A stretch of DNA of 64,000 nt from Acididesulfobacillus acetoxydans (GCF_902729405.1 NZ_LR746496.1:744001-808000); one strand, 5' to 3'. Shown: positions 34,396 to 43,317, numbered from the stretch's first letter. Notes: generated by a model from the letters alone, not told the origin. Translations and numbers: made by a program.

Positions 34396-34854
34396 GTGGC
34401 AGGAATGAAGAAATCAGGAGCGGTTACGGAGAACAGAAGGCGGATTGCGTTATTAAAACCGTTGACAATGGGATTTTGCGCGGTTTTGCTCGTATTTAGT
34501 TTGGCCGGGTGCGGCAGCCGGCACTATGAATTTAGCCAAAGCAAGAACGGGATTACCGTGGAGATGGCCATTACGCCATATCCTCAGCAAAGCCTGGTGC
34601 CGAATACCTATGATCTTAAAATAACCCGCAACGGTCAAGCCCTGAACACTCCGGTTAAGATGGATTTTAAAATGACGAATATGGACATGGGGAATAACCT
34701 GGTTCAGGCGACCGCTAAAGGTAAGGGGACTTACGAAGTACGGAAGATGTTGAGCATGTCCGGTAAATGGCAGATATTTGTCGAAACCCAGGGGCAAAAG
34801 TTTGTCTTTGATACCACTGCCGCGGGGCAGAAAGTAAAGAATGCGAAAGAGTAA
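34396..34854 (+). CDS. FixH/YtkA-like lipoprotein in the nos operon
   Basis: 152 residues from GTG 34396, 5 nt after AGGGAGGTGA. Lipoprotein signal with lipobox LAGC (VFSLAGCGS), then a small immunoglobulin-like beta domain (ITVEMAITPYPQQSLVPNTYDLKITRNGQ, KMDFKMTNMDMGNN, SGKWQIFV) of the FixH/YtkA kind, which often binds copper through Met/His in MDMG-like stretches. In other nos clusters this position is often taken by the copper chaperone NosL, and no NosL is seen here. A copper-handling role outside the membrane is my inference. Confidence 0.75.
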   Translation: MAGMKKSGAVTENRRRIALLKPLTMGFCAVLLVFSLAGCGSRHYEFSQSKNGITVEMAITPYPQQSLVPNTYDLKITRNGQALNTPVKMDFKMTNMDMGNNLVQATAKGKGTYEVRKMLSMSGKWQIFVETQGQKFVFDTTAAGQKVKNAKE

Positions 34855-34896
34855 TAGCCCAATAATTCATTGGCGAAAGGTATGGAGGAGAGGAAA

Positions 34897-35322
34897 ATGG
34901 TCAAACGAAATATGAGGATCGCCGGAACTCTGTTGGCGGTTATGCTTATCACGGCGGGGTGTGGAGCGGCTGCCGGGAACGGCGGCAAGGCGTCTTCCCC
35001 AGGTGCTGCTTCTGGCTCGTCGCCGGCACCCACGACCCAAACCGCGGCGCAGACACCCCCGGCTACGGCTGCCGGGAACGCCGGGCAGGGGAAGCAGCTT
35101 TTTGCCAGCAACTGCGCCAGTTGCCACTCGGTGGGGACGGATAAAGTAGTGGGGCCTGGTTTAAAAGGGATTTTCCACAAAGATAAACTTCCGAACGGCC
35201 AAACGCTCACAGATGCGAATGTAGGCCAATGGATAAAAACCGGAGACGCCTCGATGCCCGGCAATCCGGCGCTCAATTCGAGCGATTTGGCGAACCTTGT
35301 GGCTTATTTGAAGACTCTGTAA
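34897..35322 (+). CDS. Lipoprotein cytochrome c (monoheme)
   Basis: 141 residues from ATG 34897 (GGAGAGG). A lipoprotein signal peptide (LITAGCGAAAG) is followed by a Ser/Ala/Pro/Thr-rich tether of about 45 residues and a class I cytochrome c domain with heme site NCASCHSVG and axial Met in GDASMPGNP. The tether lets the heme domain reach NosZ from the outer face of the membrane. Likely the direct donor between the Rieske/cytochrome b-c complex and NosZ, equivalent to NosC-type cytochromes. Confidence 0.92.
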   Translation: MVKRNMRIAGTLLAVMLITAGCGAAAGNGGKASSPGAASGSSPAPTTQTAAQTPPATAAGNAGQGKQLFASNCASCHSVGTDKVVGPGLKGIFHKDKLPNGQTLTDANVGQWIKTGDASMPGNPALNSSDLANLVAYLKTL

Positions 35323-35476
35323 GCCTGGTCATCCGACCGTCTGGGAAAGGGGTTCGGGTGGGGAGAAGCGATGGACCGACTCTCGGTTTTCCGGTTTGGA
35401 GGTTAGAGCGCAAGTATAAGATTTTAAGGGCAGAAGTGAGGGTCTTGAGGTAAAACGGACAGGCATGAGAAATGAT

Positions 35477-35564
35477 CTAACATCGGGAGAGGTCCGGTGT
35501 TAGGCAAGGGAGTTCTGATTTTAGTTTGAAATTGCGGTCCGGATACCTCGGTGTCCGGACCGCA
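35477..35564 (+). repeat. Two intercistronic hairpins upstream of the Rieske gene
   Basis: Hairpin 1: CTAACATCGG (35477-35486) with CCGGTGTTAG (35494-35503). Hairpin 2: TGCGGTCCGGA (35533-35543) with TCCGGACCGCA (35554-35564), 11 perfect bp, ending 17 nt before the Rieske ATG and next to its AGGAGG. There is no T-run after either. As before nosB, a stable hairpin abuts the ribosome site. The rest of 35323-35581 has no gene. Confidence 0.7.
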
Positions 35565-35581
35565 GTGGTAGGAGGAAAGAG

Positions 35582-36055
35582 ATGGAAGAGATTAAAAGAC
35601 CGGCCGGGGTGGGGAAGGTTTTTTCCAGAAGACGTTTCTTGCAGGTTGGTGTCAGTGGGGCGGGAACCGTACTGGGTCTTAGCTATATCGGGCTGGGGTT
35701 GGATTTCCTCCAGCCGCCGCCGCTGGGCGCGGAGCCTCTGCAAACAGTGGGGAAAACCGCGGATTTTCCGGAAAACATGCCGAAGCCGGTGACATATTCC
35801 GGTCAGGGGGTTAAAGAGGGTGTCTATGTTGTTAACTTAGGCCAGGGAAACTGGTTGGCTTTGGATTTTCACTGCACCCATTTGCAATGCGCCGTTAACT
35901 GGGTTGCGGCAGTAGGCAAGTTTATGTGCCCCTGTCATGGCGGGGTTTACGATATCCGCGGTCAGGTTCTTTCCGGACCGCCCCCAAAAGCTTTGCCCCG
36001 GCGGGTGATAAAGATCATCGGGGATTCTGTTCAGGTGGGGGGGATTCTGGCGTGA
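35582..36055 (+). CDS. Rieske iron-sulfur protein of a quinol:cytochrome c reductase
   Basis: 157 residues from ATG 35582 (GGTAGGAGG). N-terminal twin-arginine-like SRRRFLQVG and one membrane helix, then the Rieske domain with [2Fe-2S] ligands in CTHLQC and CPCHGGVYD. It moves electrons from menaquinol at the cytochrome b site to cytochrome c. Its stop overlaps the GTG start of the cytochrome b gene (TGA within GTGA), so the two are co-translated. Confidence 0.94.
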   Translation: MEEIKRPAGVGKVFSRRRFLQVGVSGAGTVLGLSYIGLGLDFLQPPPLGAEPLQTVGKTADFPENMPKPVTYSGQGVKEGVYVVNLGQGNWLALDFHCTHLQCAVNWVAAVGKFMCPCHGGVYDIRGQVLSGPPPKALPRRVIKIIGDSVQVGGILA

Positions 36056-37404
36056 TTAATTGGTTGGATGAACGGCTGCATGTCCGCGAACTGACAGCCT
36101 CTCTCTTTGAACATCCGGTGTCCAAACGGAGCAATGTTCTGGACTATCTGGGGTTCGCGACTTTCTATGTCTTTTGCAGCCAAGCTGTGACGGGGATTTT
36201 GCTGGCCACAGTGTACAGGCCCACGGCTTCCGGTGCTTATGACAGTATCAAACAATTGCAGGGAGAGCCGGTGGGGGCCTTTGTCCGTTCCTTACATTCT
36301 TGGGGTGCTAACTTCATGGTAGTTTTGCTTGTTCTGCACCTTTTGCGCGTTTTCTACGAAGGTGCTTACAAGAAGCCGCGTGAATTGACCTGGCTTTTGG
36401 GCAGTGTTCTTCTCATAGCTACCTTGGGTCTGGCCTTTACAGGTTATTTGCTGCCTTGGGATCAAGAAGGCTACTGGGCGACCACGGTGGGTACGGCGAT
36501 GCCCTCCCATATTCCGTGGATCGGGGATTATCTGGTCCGGCTGCTGCGGGACGGGACCCAAGTGACGGGGGCCACCTTGACCCGGTTTTACTCCGTACAC
36601 ATGTTGATCTTGCCGGCCTTACTCTTGTTGGCTTTTCTGCCGCACTTTTTCTTCGTGCTGCGTCAGGGTATGGCTTCCGGGGACGAATTGGCCAAAGCGC
36701 AAAAACGGGGGAAATGCGTTGATGGGGATTCTCTGCCGTTTTGGCCCGATGTAGCGGTGAGGATGATCCTGTTCGTGTTGTTAATCGGGGCGGCTTTGTG
36801 GCTTCTGGCTGCACTCTATCCAAAATCGCTGGGGGCGCCGGCGGATCCGTTGAATAAGAGTCAATATGTACCCGAGCCGGCCTGGTACTTCTTTGGCGTC
36901 TATCAGCTTCTCAAGTATTTTCCGGGTAAACTGGACGTGTTGGCCATGGTCGTCCTTCCTTTCGCGGGAGGCATTCTGTTGTTTGCTTTGCCGTGGCTTG
37001 ATCGCAATCCGGCCCGCTCCGTGCGGAAACGGCCTTTGGCTTTGAGTTTGGCGGGCGTTTTAGTGGCCGGGATGGTTTTTCTGACCTATCAGGGGATGAA
37101 TTCCGTGCCCAAAGCCCTGGCCTCCGCGGGTGTCGTGGTTCACCCCGGCTTTAAAGAGAACGTCGAGCCGATTTTTCAAAGTAAGTGCATCACCTGCCAC
37201 GGAACAAGCGGGGGGTATGGGCTCGACAATTATACCGCCGTTATGAAGAAAAACGTCGTTCCGGGTAACCCTGATCAGTCGAAATTGATCCGGAAGCTGG
37301 AAGGAAGCGATAAACCCCAGATGCCGATAGGACAGCCGCCTTTAACCTCAGACCAAATTCAGACTATCCGGAACTGGATTAAAGACGGAGCAAAAAATAA
37401 TTGA
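36052..37404 (+). CDS. Cytochrome b6/subunit IV/cytochrome c triple fusion
   Basis: 450 residues from GTG 36052. Residues 1-210 are a cytochrome b6-like four-helix unit with paired heme His (RSLHSWGANFM, LLVLHLLRV; later FYSVHMLILPALLL and LAFLPHFFF). About 215-365 resemble subunit IV, with the quinol-site PEPAW-like YVPEPAWYFFGVYQ. After three more helices the C-terminal 90 residues form a cytochrome c with heme site KCITCHGTSG. In Bacillus, QcrB and QcrC (IV plus c) are separate, while here all three parts are one chain. It should accept menaquinol and pass electrons to the lipoprotein cytochrome c and NosZ. Confidence 0.92.
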   Translation: MINWLDERLHVRELTASLFEHPVSKRSNVLDYLGFATFYVFCSQAVTGILLATVYRPTASGAYDSIKQLQGEPVGAFVRSLHSWGANFMVVLLVLHLLRVFYEGAYKKPRELTWLLGSVLLIATLGLAFTGYLLPWDQEGYWATTVGTAMPSHIPWIGDYLVRLLRDGTQVTGATLTRFYSVHMLILPALLLLAFLPHFFFVLRQGMASGDELAKAQKRGKCVDGDSLPFWPDVAVRMILFVLLIGAALWLLAALYPKSLGAPADPLNKSQYVPEPAWYFFGVYQLLKYFPGKLDVLAMVVLPFAGGILLFALPWLDRNPARSVRKRPLALSLAGVLVAGMVFLTYQGMNSVPKALASAGVVVHPGFKENVEPIFQSKCITCHGTSGGYGLDNYTAVMKKNVVPGNPDQSKLIRKLEGSDKPQMPIGQPPLTSDQIQTIRNWIKDGAKNN

Positions 37405-37464
37405 GGCCGCCTCCATGTTTCCCCCGGGCCTCCGTCATTCCCGGCGGAATATCTTTACAATGTT

Positions 37465-37488
37465 TCCCGGATGTCCGGGAGCGGTTTT
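37465..37488 (+). terminator. Candidate terminator at the end of the nos operon
   Basis: TCCCGGA-TG-TCCGGGA followed by GCGGTTTTC about 60 nt after the cytochrome gene. The T-run is short, so it may be weak. Nothing else recognisable lies between 37405 and the promoter at 37597. Confidence 0.35.
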
Positions 37489-37596
37489 CTCCAAAGTTTT
37501 GACCAGAATATAGGGCCAATGGCCATACAAGTACAGAGAATGAGATCTTCCCAGGATATTCTTATAAAGAGCAAATTTACCACAGTAAAAGCCAAG

Positions 37597-37626
37597 TTGA
37601 CAGCCGGGGTTTCATTCCCTTATAAT
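37597..37626 (+). promoter_or_regulatory. Sigma-A promoter of the T-box-cysE-cysS operon
   Basis: TTGACA (37597-37602), 18-nt spacer, TATAAT (37621-37626): consensus hexamers. Transcription would start near 37634, giving a leader of about 470 nt. Confidence 0.82.
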
Positions 37627-37633
37627 AGTGGCA

Positions 37634-37945
37634 AGTAGCCTCAGCGTCCGGGGCCGGCAAGCGCAGCGGGCAGGCGGCCAAGCCCCGCGAAGCAGGATTA
37701 TATCTGAATGTGATGATGGGGAAAAGTACGGCAGGGGATTCACGCAGCGAGGGCGGAAAGGGTGGGAGCCGCCTGGAAGAGACTTTCGGAAGTGCACCCC
37801 GGAACGGTTGGACGAAGAAGAGTAGTTTAACCCGCAGAGGCTGCGTTAAAGCCCGGAGTGGAACGGCACACCATGGGCGGTGTGCTGTTCAAGCAGAGTG
37901 GAACCACGGAATCCCCGTCTCTGGACGAGGGTTCCTTTTCTGTTT
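37634..37945 (+). ncRNA. T-box riboswitch leader, cysteine-specific
   Basis: The antiterminator motif AGAGTGGAACCACGG (37895-37909) matches the T-box consensus (AGGGTGGNACCGCG). It overlaps a terminator hairpin in which GGAACC (37900-37905) pairs with GGTTCC (37930-37935), followed by TTTTC. In the upstream stem I region, the probable specifier loop holds TGC (37793-37795) followed by A, a cysteine codon. Uncharged tRNA-Cys would stabilise the antiterminator and allow cysE-cysS transcription. The downstream genes agree fully. Confidence 0.88.
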
Positions 37946-38103
37946 TCCTGAATCCGACGTTTTCCGCCGAGGTCGGTAACCACAAACCAAGCCAATGTGC
38001 ATGTAATTAGGGGGATGCGCTCTCATCCCCGGAATCGAATTCCGAGGTTTTCCCGCGCATGTTCTATAAGGGTAAGGTTGAAATCGGTTGGGGGTGAGGG
38101 CTG

Positions 38104-38856
38104 ATGTTCCGGCAGTTGCGTGACGATATACGGGTGATTTTCGAACGGGACCCGGCGGCAAAAAGTATTATTGAGGTCATCGTCTGTTACCCGGGGTTCC
38201 ATGCCCTCCTGTTTCATAGGATGGCGCATTGGCTCTATAAACGTCACTTGGTGCTCTTGCCCCGAATGATTTCTCAATTGGCCCGGTTCTTGACTGGGAT
38301 CGAGATCCATCCGGGCGCTAAAATAGGCCAAGGATTCTTTATCGATCACGGCACAGGGGTGGTCATTGGCGAGACGGCGGAAATTGGGGATAATGTGACG
38401 CTCTACCAGGGGGTCACCCTGGGGGGGACCGGGAAGGAGAAGGGGAAGAGGCACCCGACGATTGGCAACAATGTCGTGATTGGCACAGGGGCCAAGATTC
38501 TCGGCTCGTTCAAGATCGGGGACAATGTCAAAATCGGCGCGGGTTCAGTGGTGAATAAACCGGTGCCCGCGGATACCACGGTGGTTGGGGTACCGGGGCG
38601 GGTGGTTGTGCACAAAGGAGTTCCGGTCAAGAGTCCCGACCTGCGGCATGACGAGCTGCCCGACCCGGTGGCCGAAACACTTCAGTGTTTGATGGAGCGG
38701 GTGGAAGCGTTGGAAAGGCGCCTGCGGGAAAAAGAAGAGGGGGAACGCTTGAATGTCTTTGAGCTTATACAACACCATGACCCGGACAAAGGAAAGGTTC
38801 CAAGCGAGGGAAACGGGGAAAGTGGCGATGTATGCCTGCGGCCCGACGACGTATAA
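38104..38856 (+). CDS. cysE: Serine O-acetyltransferase
   Basis: 250 residues from ATG 38104 (GGGGGTGAGGG). Helical N-terminal domain, then left-handed beta-helix hexapeptide repeats ([28 protein letters not shown] in the centre) carrying the catalytic Asp/His region DHGTG, and the [18 protein letters not shown] loop typical of CysE. It makes O-acetylserine for cysteine synthesis. Its last 35 codons overlap the start of cysS in another frame, an unusually long overlap of 104 nt. Confidence 0.95.
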   Translation: MFRQLRDDIRVIFERDPAAKSIIEVIVCYPGFHALLFHRMAHWLYKRHLVLLPRMISQLARFLTGIEIHPGAKIGQGFFIDHGTGVVIGETAEIGDNVTLYQGVTLGGTGKEKGKRHPTIGNNVVIGTGAKILGSFKIGDNVKIGAGSVVNKPVPADTTVVGVPGRVVVHKGVPVKSPDLRHDELPDPVAETLQCLMERVEALERRLREKEEGERLNVFELIQHHDPDKGKVPSEGNGESGDVCLRPDDV

Positions 38857-40339
38857 TTTCATTCACATGGGCAATGCCCGCATGCTCGTCGTTTTCGATA
38901 TGGTCCGCCGCTATTTGATGTACAAGGGCTATGAGGTCCGTTATGTGCAGAACTTTACGGATGTGGACGACAAGATCATTCAGAGGGCCCGGGAAGAAGG
39001 AATTCCGCCCGCGACGCTGGCGGAAAAGTATATCAGGGAGTACTTTTGCGATGCGGAGGCTCTGGGCATCCTTCCGGCGACGATTCACCCGAGAGCGACG
39101 GAGCATATTCCCGAGATGATCCAAATGATTCAGGGTTTGGCAGCGCAGGGGCTGGCTTATGACGTGGGGGGAGACGTTTACTTTGCGGTCGGTCGTTTTC
39201 CTGCTTACGGAAAGCTCTCCGGACGCAGTTTGGAGGATATGCTGGCCGGAGCTAGGGTGGAGGTTGACGAGCGTAAACATCACCCTATGGATTTCGCCCT
39301 CTGGAAAAAGGCCAAAGCCGGGGAGCCGGCCTGGGAAAGCCCGTGGGGGTTGGGGCGGCCGGGGTGGCATATAGAGTGTTCTGCGATGTCCTTAAAATAT
39401 CTCGGCGCGGGCTTCGATATTCACGGCGGGGGCGGGGACCTGGTCTTTCCCCATCACGAGAATGAAATTGCCCAGTCTGAAGGGTATTTACAGGGAAAAA
39501 CCTTTGCCAGGTATTGGATGCACAATGCCTTTATCACGGTGAATAAGGCCAAAATGTCCAAATCCCTCGGCAACTTTTTTACGGTCCGAGAAGTATTGGA
39601 ACATTTCCCGGGAGAAGTCCTGCGCTTTTATCTTCTGGACACGCACTACCGCAGTCCCCTTGATTTTGACGATGAAAAGCTGGCCCTGGCGCAGAAGGGG
39701 CTGGAGCGTCTTCGTACCAGCGTGCGCTTGGCCGGGGAGGCCCTGGAGGCGGGGAACGGTTCGCCGGGGCCTCAATCAGGGGTTGTGACGCGTGCGGAAG
39801 CTCAGACCCGGCCGGAAGAAGGGGCTCAAGCGCGAGTAAAAGCTACGGCTCGGCCGGAAGAAAGAGCTCAGGCACGATCCGGGACTGCTGGCGCGAGCGG
39901 CGGGGAAGCGGAGATTGAGGGCCGGGCGGCGGCGGAGGTCCTGCAGGTTGCGCTCGAAGAAGCCCGGGAGGCTTTTGTCAGCGCTATGGACGATGACTTT
40001 AATTCTGCCTTAGGGCTGGCGGCCTTGTTTGACTTGGCAAAGGCGGTTAATTCCTATGTGCGGGTGTATCCCAGCCGTTCGGCAGAGTTGGCGGCCGCCC
40101 GCTCCACTCTCTTGGAGCTGGCCGGGGTGTTGGGTTTTGATCTGGCCGGTCCGGTCGAGAAGGTTGAGGAAAGCGACAGGCTGTCCGGGGTGATGGAGGT
40201 CCTCTTGCAAGTGAGGGCCCGGGCCAAGGCGCGCAAAGATTGGGAGACGGCAGATTTCATTCGTACAGAACTGAAAAACGTCGGTATAATATTGGAGGAC
40301 ACCCCTCAAGGAGCCAGGTGGCAAGTAAATAGGCCGTAG
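38753..40339 (+). CDS. cysS: Cysteinyl-tRNA synthetase with an internal low-complexity insertion
   Basis: 528 residues from ATG 38753 (AGAGGGGGA). HIGH-type motif [12 protein letters not shown], zinc ligands in [17 protein letters not shown] and FPHHENE, and KMSKSLGNF near 267. Relative to the usual 460-480 residues there is an insertion of about 50 residues after position 335, including a 14-residue tandem repeat (RPEEGAQAR / RPEERAQAR). Charges tRNA-Cys. Controlled, with cysE, by the upstream T-box. Confidence 0.95.
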   Translation: MSLSLYNTMTRTKERFQARETGKVAMYACGPTTYNFIHMGNARMLVVFDMVRRYLMYKGYEVRYVQNFTDVDDKIIQRAREEGIPPATLAEKYIREYFCDAEALGILPATIHPRATEHIPEMIQMIQGLAAQGLAYDVGGDVYFAVGRFPAYGKLSGRSLEDMLAGARVEVDERKHHPMDFALWKKAKAGEPAWESPWGLGRPGWHIECSAMSLKYLGAGFDIHGGGGDLVFPHHENEIAQSEGYLQGKTFARYWMHNAFITVNKAKMSKSLGNFFTVREVLEHFPGEVLRFYLLDTHYRSPLDFDDEKLALAQKGLERLRTSVRLAGEALEAGNGSPGPQSGVVTRAEAQTRPEEGAQARVKATARPEERAQARSGTAGASGGEAEIEGRAAAEVLQVALEEAREAFVSAMDDDFNSALGLAALFDLAKAVNSYVRVYPSRSAELAAARSTLLELAGVLGFDLAGPVEKVEESDRLSGVMEVLLQVRARAKARKDWETADFIRTELKNVGIILEDTPQGARWQVNRP

Positions 40340-40378
40340 CGGTCTAGAAAGGGGAAGGGCCCAGTCGGACCCCAAAAA

Positions 40379-40792
40379 ATGAGAAACTGGCGGGAGTTTA
40401 ACGCGTTGGCCCTGGCTTATCTGGGAGATGCGGTCTATGAGTTATGGGTGAGGGAGCATCTTTTGGAACTCGGGTTTGTAAAGGTCAAGGAGTTGCACCG
40501 GAAAGCTGTGGAACGGGTGCGGGCTTCGACTCAGGCTCGGGTGTTGGCCAAGCTCCTGGACGCACTTGAGCCGGAGGAACAAGAAGTGGTCCTCTGGGCG
40601 AGAAATGCCAAAGGCGGCTATCCCAGAAATGTGGATGTCCTGACTTATCGGCACGCCACGGCCTTCGAGGCTTTAGTAGGGTATTGGTACTTGCAAGGCC
40701 TGAACGAGCGCATGGAGTGGGCTTTTGCTCAGGTGGAAGCGGTTTTGCCGGGGAAAGGGAAATCGGCCGCTGAGGCGGAAGGAAAGAATTAG
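40379..40792 (+). CDS. mrnC: Mini-ribonuclease III
   Basis: 137 residues. It is an RNase III catalytic domain without an RNA-binding domain: LALAYLGDAVYELWVRE near the N-terminus (acidic site), and RHATAFEALVGYWYLQG. MrnC trims the ends of 23S rRNA precursor in Firmicutes. It follows cysS in the usual Firmicute order (cysS-mrnC-thyX-rlmB). Start ATG 40379; the purine-rich site AAAGGGGAAGGG is about 18 nt away and a small hairpin between them may bring it closer. Confidence 0.93.
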   Translation: MRNWREFNALALAYLGDAVYELWVREHLLELGFVKVKELHRKAVERVRASTQARVLAKLLDALEPEEQEVVLWARNAKGGYPRNVDVLTYRHATAFEALVGYWYLQGLNERMEWAFAQVEAVLPGKGKSAAEAEGKN

Positions 40793-40860
40793 GCAAAGTG
40801 CGCACGCTGAGAAGAAGCGCACCGGGGAGACCGAACGGAGGAGAGAAAGGAGATTCCGGT

Positions 40861-41493
40861 ATGGAAGTCAAGCTCATCACAATGACGCCTAATTATCTGC
40901 GGCTGATTTGGCTGGCAGCCAGGACCTGTTACAGCCCGCTGTCTCCGATTGGGCTGTCTGAACAGGAGCCGCCGGTTGACGAGACGTTCCGCCTTGTGGA
41001 TCAACTGCTGAAAAAGAAACACCTCAGTGTCCTTGAACACTGTACGATGACGTTCGCCGTGGAAAATGTGTCGCGGACTTTGTTGGCGCAATACTCCCGT
41101 CATCGTATCGGAGTGAGTTTATCTGTCCAAAGCCAGCGTTACGTTTCCGAACGGCATGAGAACGAAATCTTTGATTTTGTGCTGCCGGACGAGATCGAAC
41201 GGACAGATGAGGCGAAAAAGGCCTTTCTTCGGGCGATGGACCAAGCTCAGCAAGCTTACAACGAACTTTTGGCCCTGGGCGTGAAGAGAGAAGATGCACG
41301 TTTTGTCCTGCCGGGCGGGGCGGGAACAAATTTCGTAACGTCCTTAAACCTGAGGTCATTTCTTGATGTGTACCGAAAGAGGGTTCTCACGCCGGGAGCC
41401 CAGTGGGAAATCAAGGAGATGCTGCAGCGGATGGCAGGGCTTCTGCTGGAAAGGGAACCTTGGCTGGATCCCTATTTGCGCCCCGAATCTTAG
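40861..41493 (+). CDS. thyX: Flavin-dependent thymidylate synthase
   Basis: 210 residues from ATG 40861 (AGAAAGGAG). The ThyX motif appears as YSRHRIGVSLSVQSQRY, with substrate-binding VLEHCTMTFAVE before it and GAGTNFVTSLNLRSFLD after it. It methylates dUMP to dTMP with FAD and CH2-tetrahydrofolate. Same-strand neighbour of mrnC and rlmB. Confidence 0.95.
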   Translation: MEVKLITMTPNYLRLIWLAARTCYSPLSPIGLSEQEPPVDETFRLVDQLLKKKHLSVLEHCTMTFAVENVSRTLLAQYSRHRIGVSLSVQSQRYVSERHENEIFDFVLPDEIERTDEAKKAFLRAMDQAQQAYNELLALGVKREDARFVLPGGAGTNFVTSLNLRSFLDVYRKRVLTPGAQWEIKEMLQRMAGLLLEREPWLDPYLRPES

Positions 41494-41655
41494 ATGAGAA
41501 AGAACGGGTTTCTGCAAAAGGTCGCGGAAAACAAACATACTTGGAGAAGTGTGCCTTAAGGCCTTCTTTCGGCCTTCTTTCCACGTTTCTCAAGAGGTCC
41601 GAAAAGCGAGCTTAGCAAGATTGGTGGGAATTTGCCGGAGAGGGGAAGTGTCGCT

Positions 41656-42396
41656 GTGCCGGATGATATCATTTACGGGCGCAATCCGGTCTGGGAAATC
41701 CTTAAGGACGGTAAACCGTTGAACAAGGTGCTTTTTCAGAATGGCCTTAAGGGAGAGCAGGTGCAGAAGATACTGGACGTCGTGCGGGAGAGGGGCATCC
41801 CGTTTCAATTTGCGGAGCGTTCGGTCCTGGACAGAATAAGCGGGGGCGGGCGTCACCAGGGCCTGCTCGTTTATACCGCTCCCCGCGCGTATGCGGAAGT
41901 TGGGGACATTCTGGCCCTGGCACAGACGAAAGGGGAAGATCCGTTTATTCTGGTTCTGGATGGGGTTGAGGATCCGCATAATTTGGGGGCCCTCTTGCGT
42001 ACGGCGGAAGCGGTGGGGGTTCACGGGGTGATCATTCCCAAACGGCGCAGTGTTCCCTTGACCGGCGTCGTGGCCAAGACCTCAGCCGGAGCGGTAGAGC
42101 ATATTCCGGTAGCCCGTGTTACCAATCTGGTCCGGGTCCTGCAAGAGATGCAAAGGGCCGGATGTTGGATTTGCGGCGCGGATGCCTCGGGCACTGATGT
42201 TTTCGCAACCGACTTGACCGGACCTCGGGTGTTGGTGATCGGCGGAGAGGGCAAGGGCTTGGGGCGTCTCGTCCGGGAGAGCTGTGACCAGGTGGTGGCT
42301 CTGCCCATGTTAGGGGCAATGACCTCCCTGAACGCCAGTGTCGCCGGAGCGGTTCTTCTCTATGAGACTCTGCGGCAAAGACTTGCCAAAGGCTGA
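41656..42396 (+). CDS. rlmB: 23S rRNA 2'-O-methyltransferase, RlmB/TrmH family
   Basis: 246 residues from GTG 41656 (AGGGGAAG site); a TTG at 41632 is a less likely start. N-terminal substrate-binding domain (IYGRNPVWEILKDG), then a SPOUT knot domain with motif 1 LDGVEDPHNLGALLRTAEA, motif 2 VLVIGGEGKGLG and motif 3 LPMLGAMTSLNASVAGAVLLYE. It methylates a guanosine in 23S rRNA (G2251 in E. coli numbering). Short GGCC hairpins between thyX and this gene may be a weak terminator. Confidence 0.92.
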   Translation: MPDDIIYGRNPVWEILKDGKPLNKVLFQNGLKGEQVQKILDVVRERGIPFQFAERSVLDRISGGGRHQGLLVYTAPRAYAEVGDILALAQTKGEDPFILVLDGVEDPHNLGALLRTAEAVGVHGVIIPKRRSVPLTGVVAKTSAGAVEHIPVARVTNLVRVLQEMQRAGCWICGADASGTDVFATDLTGPRVLVIGGEGKGLGRLVRESCDQVVALPMLGAMTSLNASVAGAVLLYETLRQRLAKG

Positions 42397-42537
42397 GAGA
42401 ATCGGGTCGTCTTTTCGGGGACAGGCGGGGTGCTGAGAGGGCTTTGTACGACAGAACCCAGTACAAAACCGCAAGAATACTGACCATCGCGCAAGTTCCG
42501 GGGCGGGTCTCGGCGACAGAACATCTGAAAGTTCGCC

Positions 42538-42567
42538 TTGACGCTGTTCTCGCGCGTCGAGTATAAT
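42538..42567 (+). promoter_or_regulatory. Sigma-A promoter of sigH
   Basis: TTGACG (42538-42543), 18-nt spacer, TATAAT (42562-42567), about 97 nt before the sigH start. Confidence 0.7.
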
Positions 42568-42663
42568 TATCTTATTCTTTGGGTGGACAAAGTAAGGTCC
42601 TTTGCGAAAAAAGGAATAAATCGTATATACCGTCTTCATCACAATGATACGGGGGGATTTATT

Positions 42664-43317
42664 TTGATACTAAACGCCCAACCAGAGGTGCCGGAAGGGT
42701 GCGACAGCAGTGAAGTCATTGCGGATGAGGGGGTCGTCGAACTAGCCAAAGACGGTGACGCCACGGCTCTTGAATATTTGATAGGCAAGTATCGGAATTT
42801 TGTCAGAGCTAAAGCCAGATCCTACTTTCTCATCGGTGCCGACCGGGAGGATATCATTCAGGAAGGCATGATTGGTCTCTATAAGGCGATTCGCGATTTT
42901 CGCGGGGACAAGTTATCATCTTTCCGGGCTTTTGCCGAGTTATGTATTACCCGGCAGATTATAACGGCGATTAAAACGGCCACCAGACAAAAGCACATAC
43001 CACTCAATTCGTATGTCTCTTTAAATAAACCGATATACGATGAGGATTCGGACCGGACCTTGCTCGACGTGATTTCCGGGACAAGGATCACGGATCCCGA
43101 AGAACTTATTATAAGCCGGGAAGAGTTCGATGACATTGAAGAAAAGATGGGCGAAATTCTCAGTTCACTGGAGTGGAAAGTTCTCATGTCCTACCTGGAA
43201 GGAAAATCTTATCAGGAAATCGCGGTCGATTTGAGGCGGCATGTAAAATCAATCGATAATGCCCTTCAGAGAGTCAAGCGAAAGCTGGAACGCTACCTGG
43301 AACGCAGGGATTCATGA
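42664..43317 (+). CDS. sigH: RNA polymerase sigma factor SigH (sporulation/stationary phase)
   Basis: 217 residues from TTG 42664 after GGGGGG; the longer frame has no support and SigH is normally about 215 residues. Region 2 is almost identical to other SigH proteins (IGADREDIIQEGMIGLYKAI, SSFRAFAELCITRQII), and region 4 ends with the helix-turn-helix KSYQEIAVDLRRHVKSIDNAL. It directs early sporulation genes. Its presence means the host is or descends from a spore former. Order rlmB-sigH-tRNA-Thr is typical of Firmicutes. Confidence 0.95.
   Translation: MILNAQPEVPEGCDSSEVIADEGVVELAKDGDATALEYLIGKYRNFVRAKARSYFLIGADREDIIQEGMIGLYKAIRDFRGDKLSSFRAFAELCITRQIITAIKTATRQKHIPLNSYVSLNKPIYDEDSDRTLLDVISGTRITDPEELIISREEFDDIEEKMGEILSSLEWKVLMSYLEGKSYQEIAVDLRRHVKSIDNALQRVKRKLERYLERRDS

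Noticed and set aside
36052-37404. Frameshift or assembly fusion as the cause of the b6-IV-c fusion
   Set aside because: One uninterrupted frame crosses both junctions with membrane helices and heme motif intact, so a true fusion is the simpler reading.
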